Positions 35,827 through 46,937 of a stretch of DNA of 64,000 nt are shown in pieces. The stretch is from Deltaproteobacteria bacterium. GTDB lineage: Bacteria; Myxococcota_A; Polyangia; Haliangiales; Haliangiaceae. The number at the start of each line of letters is the position of its first letter. Position 1 is the stretch's first letter. The stretch is taken from assembly GCA_021413675.1 (NCBI GenBank), contig JAIOQA010000409.1:29981-93980 (forward strand). The letters run 5' to 3'. The position numbers and the translations under genes are program-made. The notes beneath the pieces are model-generated. The model was not told the DNA's origin. It made no database searches and worked only from the letters and a program-made list of their open reading frames with translations.

Positions 35827-38430
35827 TCAGTGCTTGCGGCGGCGCTTCTTGCCGAGCAGGCGGTCCCAGAAGCTCTGCGGCTCGTAGCCGTTGTCGAGGT
35901 CGTTGAAGGACTCGACCTTGGCGTCGCCCTTGCCGAACTCGGGGTGGGCGCCCTGCTGGAAGAACGCCTCCTCGTCCTCGGTGAAGTGGGTCGCGTGCGC
36001 GGTGACCGCGGCGGCGTCCTTGCGGATCGCGGCGATGTCGGCGCCGCCGGTCGGCTTGGGCGCCGGGGTCGGCTCGCGCTTGCGGTGCTCGGTCTTGCCG
36101 GCCGGCCCCTTGCGGGCATCGTGGCTGACCGCGGCGGTCGCCGCCTGGTGGACCGCGGCCAGATCGTGGATGAGCACGGCCGGGCTCTGCTCGACGACGA
36201 TCGACGGCCCCTGATCGACGAGGATCGACGGACCATCGTCGACCTTGCCCCTGGGCAAGGCCGCGATCCGGATCTCGCCGGAGTTCTCGCGCGAGGCCGC
36301 GCCCGGGCTCACGACGCCGCCGCGATCCTCGTCGGCGACGCGCGCGACCTCGGCGCTCGCGCGATCGACCGCGTGGGCCTTCTCGCTGGCGCGGTGATCG
36401 TCCTTGGCCTTGCTGTCGGCGGCGTCCTTCTCGGCCTTCGCGTCTGCGGCGGCCTTCGCGTCCGCCGCGGCCTTGGCGTCCGCGGCATCCTTCGCGGTCT
36501 TCGCGTCCGCCGCGGCCTTCGCCTCCGCCGCCGCCTTCGCGTCCGCGGCATCCTTCTCCGCCTTCGCGTCAGCCGCGGCCTTCGCGTCCGCGGCATCCTT
36601 CTCCGCCTTCGCCTTGGCCTCGGCCGCGTCGGTCGCTTCCTTCTCGGCCTTCGCCTTGGCTTCGGCCGCGTCCTTCTCGACCTTGGCCTTGGCCTCGGCG
36701 TCCTTCTGCGCCTTCGACGTGGCGGCCTCTTCCTTGTCGAGCTTCGCCTTCGCCTCGGCCGCCGCCTTCTCGGCTTCCTTCTCGGCCTTCGCCTTGGCCT
36801 CGGCCGCCTTCTCCGCCTTGATCGCGGCCTCGGCCGCCGCCTTGGCCTCGACCGCCGCCTTCTCCGCCGCCGCCTTCGCGTCGGCGGCATCCTTCTTGGC
36901 CTTCGCGGTGGCGTCGGCCGCGGCCTTCTCCGCGGCCGCCTTGCTCGCGGCCTCGGCGGCGGTCTTCGCCGCGAGGTCGCGCTCGGCCTTGGCCTTGGCA
37001 AGGACCGCGTCCTGCGCCGCCGCCTTCGCATCGGCCGCAGCGCGCGCGGCCTCGGCGTCGAGCGCCGCCGCCTCTTCGACGCGGATCGTCTCGGTCGGGA
37101 ACAGGCGATCGCGCTGCTCGTTGTCGGTGAGCGCCTCGAGCCCCTCGCGGTGCTCGCTGCGGGTCGCCGTGAGCGTGCCGATGTAGATCTCGCCCGAGGC
37201 CACCGTCGAAGGCACGACGCCCGCGAGGCCCGCGAGGTCCGAGCTGCTGGCGCGCGGCACCAGCGCGCCCCAGTCGATCTCCGCCGGCGCCTTGCTCGCC
37301 GAGTCACCGGAGACCGGGCGCTTGGGCCGCTTGCGGTTGCGCTTCTTGCCGCCGCTCGACGACTTCGGTCCAGACATCTCGTCGTCGGCGGTCATCGGCA
37401 CCGGGCCGGTGTCGCCGGTCGGCTTGACCCGATCGAGCACCGCCTCCTTCGACACCGCGCCGACCAGCCACTCCTCGACCGCGAGCACCGCGCGCTGCGC
37501 GGCCTTGGGCTTGGCGGTCGCGACGCGCTTGAGCAGCCCGGCCTCGACCGCGCGCTGCGCGACCCGCAGGGTCTCGAACACGCGGTATGCGCCGTCCTCG
37601 AGCACATCCGCGACCGTGCGGTTGCCGTCGAACAGCCGGAGCACGCCGTGGACCTCGGTCGGGATCTTCTTGCCGACCGCGGCCATGCGCTGCACGTCTT
37701 GCTCGAACACCGCCGACGGCGACAACCCCGCGGACACGTCGCGGATGTCGCGCAGGAAGCGCTCGGCGTCGGCGAGCAGCTCGGCCTTCTCGAGCGGGAT
37801 CTGCCGGCGGCGCACCACCGGCTCGTGGCGGAACTCGAACCGCGCCTCGGTCCACAGCAGCAGCTGGTGGAGCGCGGCCTGGCCGTGCAGCCCGCCGACC
37901 GCCGCCGAGGTGACCTCGCCCTCGAACAGGCGCAGCTCGCCGCGGCGCAGCCCGCGCGACAGGAACAGCACGCCGCTGCGCCCGGTCGCGCACAGCGCGC
38001 GCATCAGATAGAAGACGCCGAACGTGTCGCCGAGATCGCCGTGCAGCGTCGTGCGCATGCCCGGCCGCGCGGTCGCGAGCAACCGCCCGACCGTCACGAC
38101 ATCGCGCAGGTATGCCGGTGGTTCGAGCACTTCGTCGGCGCCGAGCTCCCACGCCTCGGCCCGGCTGATGCCGTTGCCGACATACAGGACGGGCGCGATG
38201 ACGCCAGCGGTCTCGATCGCGTTGGCGAGCGCACCCAGGACCTCGACGGCCTGGGCTGCACCCTCGGCGCCGAGCACGATCAGGCCGACGTCGCTGGCCA
38301 GGCCGGCGCGGGCGTCTTCGACGGTGGCGTGGGCCACGACGGCCGCGCCTTCCCGCTCGAAGCCGAGCCGCATGGCCTCCTGCGCACGACGATCACCCTG
38401 GACGACGATGACTTTGGAGAGGCCGGACAT
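35827..38430 (-). CDS. Receiver-like / DUF4388 protein with giant Ala-Lys coiled coil
   Basis: An 867-residue cytoplasmic protein. Residues 1-120 resemble a response-regulator receiver (SKVIVVQGDRRAQEAM) but lack an obvious phospho-acceptor Asp cluster. Residues 125-330 fit DUF4388: GDLGDTFGVFYLMRALCATG, then GVLFLSRGLRRGELRLFEG. After a basic linker (GGKKRNRKRPKRP), residues 460-690 are an almost uninterrupted Ala/Lys/Glu/Asp helix (KAAADAKAEKDAADAKA), like the TolA stalk. The tail is charged and ends KKRRRKH. DUF4388 proteins are common in myxobacterial regulatory systems. The ATG at 38430 has TATACT 20 bases upstream. It is divergent from an FHA-sigma54 activator, suggesting joint function. 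Confidence 0.8.
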   Translation of the reverse strand: MSGLSKVIVVQGDRRAQEAMRLGFEREGAAVVAHATVEDARAGLASDVGLIVLGAEGAAQAVEVLGALANAIETAGVIAPVLYVGNGISRAEAWELGADEVLEPPAYLRDVVTVGRLLATARPGMRTTLHGDLGDTFGVFYLMRALCATGRSGVLFLSRGLRRGELRLFEGEVTSAAVGGLHGQAALHQLLLWTEARFEFRHEPVVRRRQIPLEKAELLADAERFLRDIRDVSAGLSPSAVFEQDVQRMAAVGKKIPTEVHGVLRLFDGNRTVADVLEDGAYRVFETLRVAQRAVEAGLLKRVATAKPKAAQRAVLAVEEWLVGAVSKEAVLDRVKPTGDTGPVPMTADDEMSGPKSSSGGKKRNRKRPKRPVSGDSASKAPAEIDWGALVPRASSSDLAGLAGVVPSTVASGEIYIGTLTATRSEHREGLEALTDNEQRDRLFPTETIRVEEAAALDAEAARAAADAKAAAQDAVLAKAKAERDLAAKTAAEAASKAAAEKAAADATAKAKKDAADAKAAAEKAAVEAKAAAEAAIKAEKAAEAKAKAEKEAEKAAAEAKAKLDKEEAATSKAQKDAEAKAKVEKDAAEAKAKAEKEATDAAEAKAKAEKDAADAKAAADAKAEKDAADAKAAAEAKAAADAKTAKDAADAKAAADAKAAADAKAEKDAADSKAKDDHRASEKAHAVDRASAEVARVADEDRGGVVSPGAASRENSGEIRIAALPRGKVDDGPSILVDQGPSIVVEQSPAVLIHDLAAVHQAATAAVSHDARKGPAGKTEHRKREPTPAPKPTGGADIAAIRKDAAAVTAHATHFTEDEEAFFQQGAHPEFGKGDAKVESFNDLDNGYEPQSFWDRLLGKKRRRKH
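36410..37070 (-). repeat. Ala-Lys-Glu-Asp coding repeat (TolA-like stalk)
   Basis: Imperfect tandem units of the type A-D-A-K-A-A-A and A-E-K-D-A run for about 220 codons, using GCG/GCC/GAC/AAG. Similar DNA units recur many times, so the array is liable to recombination and misassembly. Confidence 0.85.
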
Positions 38431-38450
38431 GACCAGAAAACCGCCGGTGG

Positions 38451-38456
38451 AGTATA
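38451..38456 (-). promoter_or_regulatory. Putative -10 box of DUF4388 gene
   Basis: TATACT on the minus strand lies 20 bases before the ATG at 38430, giving a leader of about 13 bases without Shine-Dalgarno. Confidence 0.5.
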
Positions 38457-38508
38457 ACCAGCGACGGCACCCGGCCAACAGGGCTTTCGCCCGGAGTCAT
38501 CAGCGTCC

Positions 38509-40473
<1,965 letters not shown>

Positions 40474-40477
40474 CGCC

Positions 40478-40948
40478 GTGGGGATCTGGACCTGGCTCGC
40501 GCGCCACGACGTCACGGAGGACGAGCTCGCGGATCACGCGCGGTTCGAGGCGCGCTACGCAGCGATGACGTCGGAGGAGCCGGGCCACGTCGAGGAGATC
40601 GACACGCACCGCGACTGGCATGCGCTGCACGTCGCGCTCACCGGCTGCGAGCAGGGCGGCCCGTCGCCGGCGGCGGACGTCATGGGCGTGCACGCGGGCA
40701 CGCACACCGAGTGGGGCGCCATCCGCTGGCCCGACGAGGTCGCGCGCATCGCGGAGTTCCTCGACGAGGTGCAGTGGCCGGACGCCCTCCGCACGCTCGC
40801 GCGCGCGTTCGATCAGGGCGTCTTCTACTACAACTTCTACAACGTCGACGGGAACGAGGACCGCCTGACCGGGACCTTCGAGGACGTGCGGCGATTCTTC
40901 CGCGATGCCGCGCGCGCCGGCCAGGTCGTCACGCTTCGCCGGCTCTGA
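40478..40948 (+). CDS. DUF1877 (YfbM-like) protein
   Basis: A 156-residue soluble protein resembling the DUF1877/YfbM family. It has EIDTHRDWHALHVALTG early on, then IRWPDEVARIAEFLDEV, and a late FYYNFYNVDGNED segment. It starts at a GTG four bases after the stop of the activator gene and is probably cotranscribed. The family has no established function. Confidence 0.75.
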   Translation: MGIWTWLARHDVTEDELADHARFEARYAAMTSEEPGHVEEIDTHRDWHALHVALTGCEQGGPSPAADVMGVHAGTHTEWGAIRWPDEVARIAEFLDEVQWPDALRTLARAFDQGVFYYNFYNVDGNEDRLTGTFEDVRRFFRDAARAGQVVTLRRL

Positions 40949-41071
40949 TCATGCGGCGCGATTAACCGCATGACATTGCAGAGTAACGATCGAATAGCGT
41001 CACGCGCGCACGCACACCGACACCACGGGTAACTCGGCCCGCACCGGGCGCGGCGGTACTGCTGCCCCATC

Positions 41072-41737
41072 ATGAAGAACGCCACTGCCGCCCTCGCTTC
41101 GTTGCTCGTCTCGCTCGCCGCGGGATGCATGACCGAGCCGGTCACCGACTCCACCGCCGACTCGCTCTCCGATTCGCTCGCGGCCGCCGACACCGCGCCC
41201 GAGCACGCCGCGCAGGAGACCGCCAGCGATGCGCTCGCGCGCGCCGCGTGCTGGGACGGCGTGACCCTGCCCCGCCCGGCCGCCGAGCCGGTCGCGCTGC
41301 CGTCGGTCGCCGCGAAGTACGCCGCCTACAACGACGCGCTCGTGATCTATCAGCAGGAGGCCGCCGCGTTCAGCGCGATCGCCGACGAACACGCCGCCGC
41401 GTTCAACGCCGTCGCGACCGCGGTCACCGGCCGCGTCTGCTCGACCAGCGCCGATTGCGCCACCGGCACGTCGGCGTTCGTCGGCGTCTGCGTCCAGCCG
41501 TACTACGGCGTCGGCGCGCGCTGCTACGTCTCCGACGCGACGCCGATCGGCGCGGGCCCGCAGCCGCCGGCGACGCCGGTGATCACGTGCGCGGATCTGT
41601 CGTGCTCGTCGCTCGCGAACTACGCGTGCGAGACCGAGCCCAACACCGGCGTGAACGCCTGCATCCTGTCGCGCTGCGGCAACGGTGGCGGCGGCGGCGG
41701 CGGTGGCGGTGGCGGCGGTGGCGGCGGGAAGCACTGA
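41072..41737 (+). CDS. Lipoprotein with four-disulfide-like core and poly-Gly tail
   Basis: A 221-residue lipoprotein (SLAAGCMTE). A Thr/Ser/Asp linker leads to a helical region (EAAAFSAIADEHAAAFNAV) and a cysteine-rich part (VCSTSADCATGTSAFVGVC, TCADLSCSSLANYACE). The C terminus is 15 consecutive glycines followed by Lys-His, encoded by a GGC/GGT run that is prone to slippage. TACTGC nine bases before the ATG at 41072 may be its -10 element. No family is recognised. Confidence 0.68.
   Translation: MKNATAALASLLVSLAAGCMTEPVTDSTADSLSDSLAAADTAPEHAAQETASDALARAACWDGVTLPRPAAEPVALPSVAAKYAAYNDALVIYQQEAAAFSAIADEHAAAFNAVATAVTGRVCSTSADCATGTSAFVGVCVQPYYGVGARCYVSDATPIGAGPQPPATPVITCADLSCSSLANYACETEPNTGVNACILSRCGNGGGGGGGGGGGGGGGKH
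41683..41731 (+). repeat. GGC/GGT trinucleotide run (poly-Gly)
   Basis: Uninterrupted glycine codons, mostly GGC with some GGT, at the 3' end of the lipoprotein gene. Length is likely to vary by slippage, and reads through it may be unreliable. Confidence 0.85.
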
Positions 41738-41790
41738 TCGCATCGACCGCGGCCCGCAGACCGCGCGGTGGACACCGCAACCCGGGTTGC

Positions 41791-41796
41791 TAGCCT
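41791..41796 (+). promoter_or_regulatory. Putative -10 box of kinase gene
   Basis: TAGCCT ends 13 bases before the ATG at 41810, implying a leader of only about six bases. Confidence 0.4.
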
Positions 41797-41809
41797 GTCG
41801 TACTCGTCG

Positions 41810-42793
<984 letters not shown>

Positions 42794-42795
42794 CG

Positions 42796-43893
42796 ATGTT
42801 CCAGTTCAGCGAGCCCGCCGCGTCGAAGTCCGCCTCCTTCGATCTGCTCACGATCGACGCGCGCACCGACCAGGAGCTCGACACGCTGCCGTTCGGCGTG
42901 ATCGCCCTCGACGACGAAGGGACGATCCTCCGCTACAACCTGTACGAGTCGCAGTTCGCGCGCCTCGATCGCAACCAGGTGCTCGGCCGCGACTTCTTCA
43001 ACGACGTCGCGCGGTGCACGCGCGGCGACGTCTTCGAGGGCCGGTTCCGGCGCGGCGTCGCCAGCGGCGCGACCGGCAGCTTCGCGCGCTTCGCGTTCCT
43101 CTTCGACTTCAAGTTCGGCGCGCAGGACGTCGAGGTCGAGATGGTGCGGCCCGCGGGCGTGCCGCGCTACTACCTGCTCATCAACCGCCGCAAGGTCAGC
43201 CCGCCGCGGCCCGATCGCGGCCCCGACCAGGTCGCCGTGTCGCAGCGCGAGCTCGCGCCCGACGAGGGCACCAAGGGCGTGCGCCGAGATCCGATCGAGC
43301 GCCGCGTGGTCGAGGTGCCGTGGGCGTTCTTCGCGGCGCTGCGCGCGACCTGCGATCAGCTCGCGCCGGAGACCTGGCCGCTGTTCTGCGCCGAGTGGGG
43401 CGTGCAGCTCGGCCGCCGCCTCGCGATCGATCTCGAGACCACCGCGATCGCGACCAGCGGCCGCGGGCTCGCCGAGGTGCCGATGACCGAGCTCGCGACG
43501 ATGCTGTCGCGCCGGCTCGCCGAGCAGGGCTGGGGCAAGGCCACGTTCGACTTCGAGGCGATCCGCGAGGGCGTGCTGGTCATCGAGGTCGCGCGCAGCG
43601 TGCTCGCGGAGGCCGCGCCGCGCGTGCGCCGCACCACCGGCGAGCCGCGCGCCGATCTCGCGTGTCCACTGCTCGCCGGCACGCTCGGCGCGATGATCAG
43701 CCACGTCGCGGGCCGGCGCCTCGCCGCGCGCGAGGTCACCTGCAGCTCCGCCGGCGACGACGCCTGCCGCTTCGTGGTGACCGCGCACGCGCGTCGCGCC
43801 GCGATCGACGCCGCGATCGCGAGCGGCGAGCGCGGCGTCCCGGCGATCCGCGAGGCGCTGCGCCGGGCGCCGACCGAGGCGCGCGGTGAGTGA
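42796..43893 (+). CDS. Photoactive-yellow-protein-like PAS domain fused to V4R domain
   Basis: A 365-residue protein. Residues 25-130 align with photoactive yellow protein at a constant offset of five. Tyr47, Glu51 and Cys74 occupy the places of PYP Tyr42, Glu46 and the chromophore-binding Cys69 (ILRYNLYESQ, FFNDVARCTRGDVFEGRF, GVASG). PYP Thr50 and Arg52 are Ala55 and Leu57 here. The C-terminal half is a V4R (4-vinyl reductase-like) ligand-binding domain: LLAGTLGAMISHVAGRRLAA, then EVTCSSAGDDACRFVV with two conserved cysteines. No p-coumarate biosynthesis gene is in the window. It could be a blue-light sensor or a PYP-derived sensor of another kind. A GAGG site precedes the ATG. Confidence 0.85.
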   Translation: MFQFSEPAASKSASFDLLTIDARTDQELDTLPFGVIALDDEGTILRYNLYESQFARLDRNQVLGRDFFNDVARCTRGDVFEGRFRRGVASGATGSFARFAFLFDFKFGAQDVEVEMVRPAGVPRYYLLINRRKVSPPRPDRGPDQVAVSQRELAPDEGTKGVRRDPIERRVVEVPWAFFAALRATCDQLAPETWPLFCAEWGVQLGRRLAIDLETTAIATSGRGLAEVPMTELATMLSRRLAEQGWGKATFDFEAIREGVLVIEVARSVLAEAAPRVRRTTGEPRADLACPLLAGTLGAMISHVAGRRLAAREVTCSSAGDDACRFVVTAHARRAAIDAAIASGERGVPAIREALRRAPTEARGE

Positions 43894-44065
43894 GGCGCCC
43901 CCGCTACCGCTACCGCCGCCGCCGAGCCCGGCGCCGATCCGCAACCTCGAGGCACGGCTGCTGGCCGCGCCGAGCGGCAAGCTGCTGGCGAAGGTCCCGT
44001 GGGACGGCCCGCCGCTCGATCCGGATGTGATCGAGGCGCGGGCGATGCTCGCGTGGCTGCGCTGA
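43886..44065 (+). CDS. Small protein overlapping the PAS-V4R stop
   Basis: A GTG at 43886, eight bases before the end of the PAS-V4R gene, opens a 59-codon frame. It has a Pro-rich start (EAPPLPLPPPPSPAP), then a compact helical part (NLEARLLAAPSGKLLAKVPW) and DPDVIEARAMLAWLR before TGA. Codon use is normal for the genome. The overlap matches the coupling style seen elsewhere. No family is recognised. It could instead be a chance frame in GC-rich DNA. Confidence 0.5.
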   Translation: MSEAPPLPLPPPPSPAPIRNLEARLLAAPSGKLLAKVPWDGPPLDPDVIEARAMLAWLR

Positions 44066-44082
44066 TCCGCGCCGCGGGCGGA

Positions 44083-44457
44083 TCAGGGCACCCGCGCCTG
44101 ATTCCGGCACCAGTCGCGGGTCTGGCAGACCGAGTCCTGGCCCTGCATGCCGCCGGGCGTGCAGCACTGCAGCGGGGCGACGCACGTCGCGAGCGGGCCG
44201 GTCGCGCCGTCGGGTTCCTGCGGGAACCGCGCGCCGCGGCGGCAGACCGCACCCACGCGGCTGACGGGGGCGGCGGCATCGGGCGATGGCGCCGCATCCG
44301 GCGGTGACGCATCGACCGGCGGTGACGCATCGATCGTCGATGCATCGACCGCGACCGGGCTCGCTTCTGGCGGCGGCGCGCTCGCCGCCGTCGGCGGTGC
44401 GTGGTGACAGGCGCCGAGCCCGATCGCGAGCGCGAGCAAGGGGACGACTGCGCGCAT
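44083..44457 (-). CDS. Small Cys-rich lipoprotein
   Basis: A 124-residue lipoprotein (AIGLGACHHA) with a long Asp/Ala/Pro linker (DASPPVDASPPDAAPSPDAA) and a C-terminal cysteine-rich segment of about 55 residues (VCRRGARF, APLQCCTPGGM, VCQTRDWC). The ATG at 44457 has GGAG seven bases upstream. The frame continues upstream, but those residues lack any signal-peptide character. Function unknown. Confidence 0.65.
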   Translation of the reverse strand: MRAVVPLLALAIGLGACHHAPPTAASAPPPEASPVAVDASTIDASPPVDASPPDAAPSPDAAAPVSRVGAVCRRGARFPQEPDGATGPLATCVAPLQCCTPGGMQGQDSVCQTRDWCRNQARVP

Positions 44458-44587
44458 CGACGTGCTCCGTCCGCGATCCATCATCCCATCATTCACGCAC
44501 GACTCGCCGCGACGGTCTCGTCCGGACGCGAACCATCGCGCCTGCGTCGGCGGTGATATCGTCGCCCGCGATGCGACTCCATCCGTC

Positions 44588-45391
44588 GTGCGCGTCGAGC
44601 TGCCCGTGACCCCCGCCCAGCTGGACGAGGTCTGGGCCATGGTCGATCGCGCGTACCTCGCCGAGGTCGCGCACCGCCAGCATCGCCCGGTGTTCGCGAC
44701 GATCAGCGGCGCACACCTCTATGGCTTCGCGTCGCCCGACAGCGACGTCGATCTGCGCGGCGCGTTCCTGTTGCCGACCCGCGCGCTGCTCGGCCTGCGC
44801 AAACCGGCCGAGACCATCACCGTCTCCGATCAGTCGCGGATCGATCTCGACTGGGTCGCGCACGACCTCCGCAAGTTCGCGCGCATGATGACCAGCCACA
44901 ACGGCTACGCGCTCGAGCAGCTGTTCTCGCCGCTGGTCGTGGTGGCGACGCCGGTGTTCGAGGAGCTGCGCGCGCTCGGCAAGGGCTGCATCACGCGCCC
45001 GACGATCCGCCACTACCAGGGCTTCGCGCGCGGCCGACGGCTGCGGCTGCACGAGCCCGACCCGACGGTGAAGCACCTGCTCTACGCCTACCGCGTGTTC
45101 CTGTCGGGCATCCACCTGATGCGCACCGGCGAGGTCATCGCCAACATCGCGCAGCTCAACGACGCGTTCGCCAACCCGACGATCGCCGAGCTCGTGGACC
45201 GCAAGCGCCAGGGCGCGGAGAAGATGAAGCTCGACGCCGCCGAGCTCGCGCACCACGACGGCCTGCTCGACGGCCTCGAGGCCGAGCTCCGCGCCGCGCA
45301 CGCCGCGAGCGCGTTACCGGAGGAGCCGACGACGACCGCCGCGCTCGACGATCTGGTGATCCGCACGCGGCTGGCCGACCTCGCGGCCTGA
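44588..45391 (+). CDS. Nucleotidyltransferase-superfamily protein (YcgL-like)
   Basis: A 267-residue protein of the DNA polymerase beta-like nucleotidyltransferase superfamily. The GS-type motif and paired acids are in ISGAHLYGFASPDSDVDLRG. Further support is LDWVAHDLRKFARMM and a helical C-terminal half (LLYAYRVFLSGIHLMRTG). It resembles the predicted nucleotidyltransferase family that includes Bacillus YcgL. The substrate is unknown. The GTG at 44588 is the only good start near the domain edge. A TATCGT hexamer lies 25 bases upstream. Confidence 0.78.
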   Translation: MRVELPVTPAQLDEVWAMVDRAYLAEVAHRQHRPVFATISGAHLYGFASPDSDVDLRGAFLLPTRALLGLRKPAETITVSDQSRIDLDWVAHDLRKFARMMTSHNGYALEQLFSPLVVVATPVFEELRALGKGCITRPTIRHYQGFARGRRLRLHEPDPTVKHLLYAYRVFLSGIHLMRTGEVIANIAQLNDAFANPTIAELVDRKRQGAEKMKLDAAELAHHDGLLDGLEAELRAAHAASALPEEPTTTAALDDLVIRTRLADLAA

Positions 45392-45452
45392 CACCTGCGC
45401 GGCGCGCCGGCGCGTTGACCGGCGGCCGGCGGCGATGCACACGATCGCCGTC

Positions 45453-46253
45453 ATGGACCGCGTGCCCGAACCTCACGCCTCGTTCCTCGCCGCCGCGCTC
45501 GCCCAGCTCCAGGCCGATCCCCGCCTCGTCGGCGTGGCCGGCGCGGGCTCGCTCGTCACCGGCGGGATGGATGCCTACAGCGATCTCGATCTGATCATCG
45601 CCGTCGAGCCGGCCGCGGTCGCGGCGGTCATGGCCGAGCGCGAGGCGATCGCCCGCTCGCTCGGCCCGCTGCTCGCGGCGTTCACCGGCGAGCACGTCGG
45701 CGAGCCGCGCCTGATCATCGCGCTGTACGGCCCCGACCCGCTGCTCCACGTCGACCTGAAGTTCGTCGCGCTCGACGACGTCGCGACGCGCGTCGAGGAT
45801 CCGCGGATCCTGTGGGAGCGCGACGGGCGGCTGACCGCGGCGCTCGGCGCCGGCCAGGCGCGGTTCCCCGCGCCCGATCTGCAGTGGATCGAGGACCGGT
45901 TCTGGATCTGGGTCCACTACGGCGCCGGCAAGATCGGCCGCGGCGAGCTGTTCGAGGCCCTCGACTTCCTCGGCTTCCTGCGCGGCCAGGTGCTCGGGCC
46001 GCTCGCGCTCCAGCAGGTCGGCGCGCGGCCCGCGGGCGTGCGCCGCCTCGAGACCGCGGCGCCGGCGTTCGCGGCGCGCTTGCAGGCCACGCTCGCGGAG
46101 CACGACGCGCGCGCGATCGGCCAGGCGCTGACCGTCGCGGTCGAGCTGTACCGCGAGCTGCGCGCCGCGCTCCGCACCGCCGCGCTGCGAACCGGCGACG
46201 CAGCCGAGGCCGCGGCGACCGCGTATCTCGCGGCGATCGTCGCGTCGCGCTGA
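45453..46253 (+). CDS. Nucleotidyltransferase-domain protein (adenylyltransferase-like)
   Basis: A 266-residue protein with a clear nucleotidyltransferase core, GAGSLVTGGMDAYSDLDLII (G-S then D-x-D), and a third acidic strand LLHVDLKFVALDD. The C-terminal half is helical, as in aminoglycoside adenylyltransferase-like proteins. It is a second nucleotidyltransferase directly after the first, but the two are not closely similar. The start could be the ATG at 45453 or 45435. CACGAT seven bases before the former, with TTGACC 19 bases above it, makes 45453 slightly better. Confidence 0.78.
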   Translation: MDRVPEPHASFLAAALAQLQADPRLVGVAGAGSLVTGGMDAYSDLDLIIAVEPAAVAAVMAEREAIARSLGPLLAAFTGEHVGEPRLIIALYGPDPLLHVDLKFVALDDVATRVEDPRILWERDGRLTAALGAGQARFPAPDLQWIEDRFWIWVHYGAGKIGRGELFEALDFLGFLRGQVLGPLALQQVGARPAGVRRLETAAPAFAARLQATLAEHDARAIGQALTVAVELYRELRAALRTAALRTGDAAEAAATAYLAAIVASR

Positions 46254-46263
46254 CCCAACGCGC

Positions 46264-46869
46264 TCAGCCCAGCTGCGCGATGACCTCGGCGGTCGGCATC
46301 GGCCGGGAGAACATCGGGAAGTCGTACTTGATCGCGTTCGCGTGCTCCTCCGGCGAGGTCGCGGCGCAGCCATCGGCGAGCGTGATCACGTCGAAGCCGT
46401 GCTCGTACGCGGTGCGCATCGTGGACTCGACGCAGCAGTTGGTCAGGAAGCCGCCGATGATGACGGTCTTGATGCCCTTCGAGCGCAGGATGAAGTCGAC
46501 GTTGGTGCTGGCGAAGGTGTCGAGGCCGCGCTTGCCCTCGACGACGATGTCACCCTTGACCGGCGCGAGCTGGTCGACGATCGCCGCGCCCCAGGTGCCC
46601 TTGACGAAGCACTTGCCATCGACGACGCCCTTCAAGATGCCGTACGGGTGGCGGGTCAGCTCGCCGTAGCCCTCGGCGAACATGATCGGCGCGTGCATGA
46701 CGGTCACGCCGCGGGCGCGCGCCGCCGCGACCAGCGCGACGGTCTTGGCCAGCATCTCGGTCTGGTCCATGACCGGCTTGACCGCGGGGTGGAGCACGCC
46801 GCCTTCGCTGGCGAACTCGTTCTGGTACTCGATGAGCAGGACGGCGGTGGTGGCGGGATCGAGGGTCAT
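46264..46869 (-). CDS. Isochorismatase-family cysteine hydrolase
   Basis: A 201-residue hydrolase of the isochorismatase-like family. The catalytic triad positions are Glu in LLIEYQNEF (Asp is usual here), Lys in VEGKRGLDTF, and Cys in GGFLTNCCVESTMRTAYEHG. Relatives hydrolyse amides such as nicotinamide, biuret or ureidoacrylate. A very good AAGGAG site stands seven bases before the ATG at 46869. It is divergent from a FadR-type regulator with a shared operator at 46900-46912, so it is probably controlled by it. Confidence 0.88.
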   Translation of the reverse strand: MTLDPATTAVLLIEYQNEFASEGGVLHPAVKPVMDQTEMLAKTVALVAAARARGVTVMHAPIMFAEGYGELTRHPYGILKGVVDGKCFVKGTWGAAIVDQLAPVKGDIVVEGKRGLDTFASTNVDFILRSKGIKTVIIGGFLTNCCVESTMRTAYEHGFDVITLADGCAATSPEEHANAIKYDFPMFSRPMPTAEVIAQLG

Positions 46870-46899
46870 GGTGAATCTCCTTTCGGCGAAGTATGCTCA

Positions 46900-46912
46900 C
46901 TTGTCAGACAAG
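46900..46912. promoter_or_regulatory. FadR/LldR-type operator palindrome
   Basis: CTTGTCAGACAAG is a perfect 5-bp inverted repeat around a 3-base centre, matching the TTGT-N3-ACAA form used by FCD-subfamily GntR regulators. It overlaps the -35 hexamer of the adjacent gntR-type gene and lies upstream of the divergent isochorismatase gene. Confidence 0.7.
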
Positions 46913-46930
46913 CGGTCAAGCAGCTACTCT
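46901..46930 (+). promoter_or_regulatory. Promoter of the FadR-type regulator, leaderless type
   Basis: TTGTCA (46901-46906), an 18-base spacer, and TACTCT (46925-46930), ending seven bases before the ATG at 46938. The operator covers the -35 element, implying autoregulation. Confidence 0.6.
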
Positions 46931-46937
46931 GCGAGGC

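Noticed and set aside
44557..44571. ATG at 44571 after a TATCGT box as start of the nucleotidyltransferase
   Set aside because: That ATG is out of frame with the conserved protein; the first usable in-frame start is the GTG at 44588.
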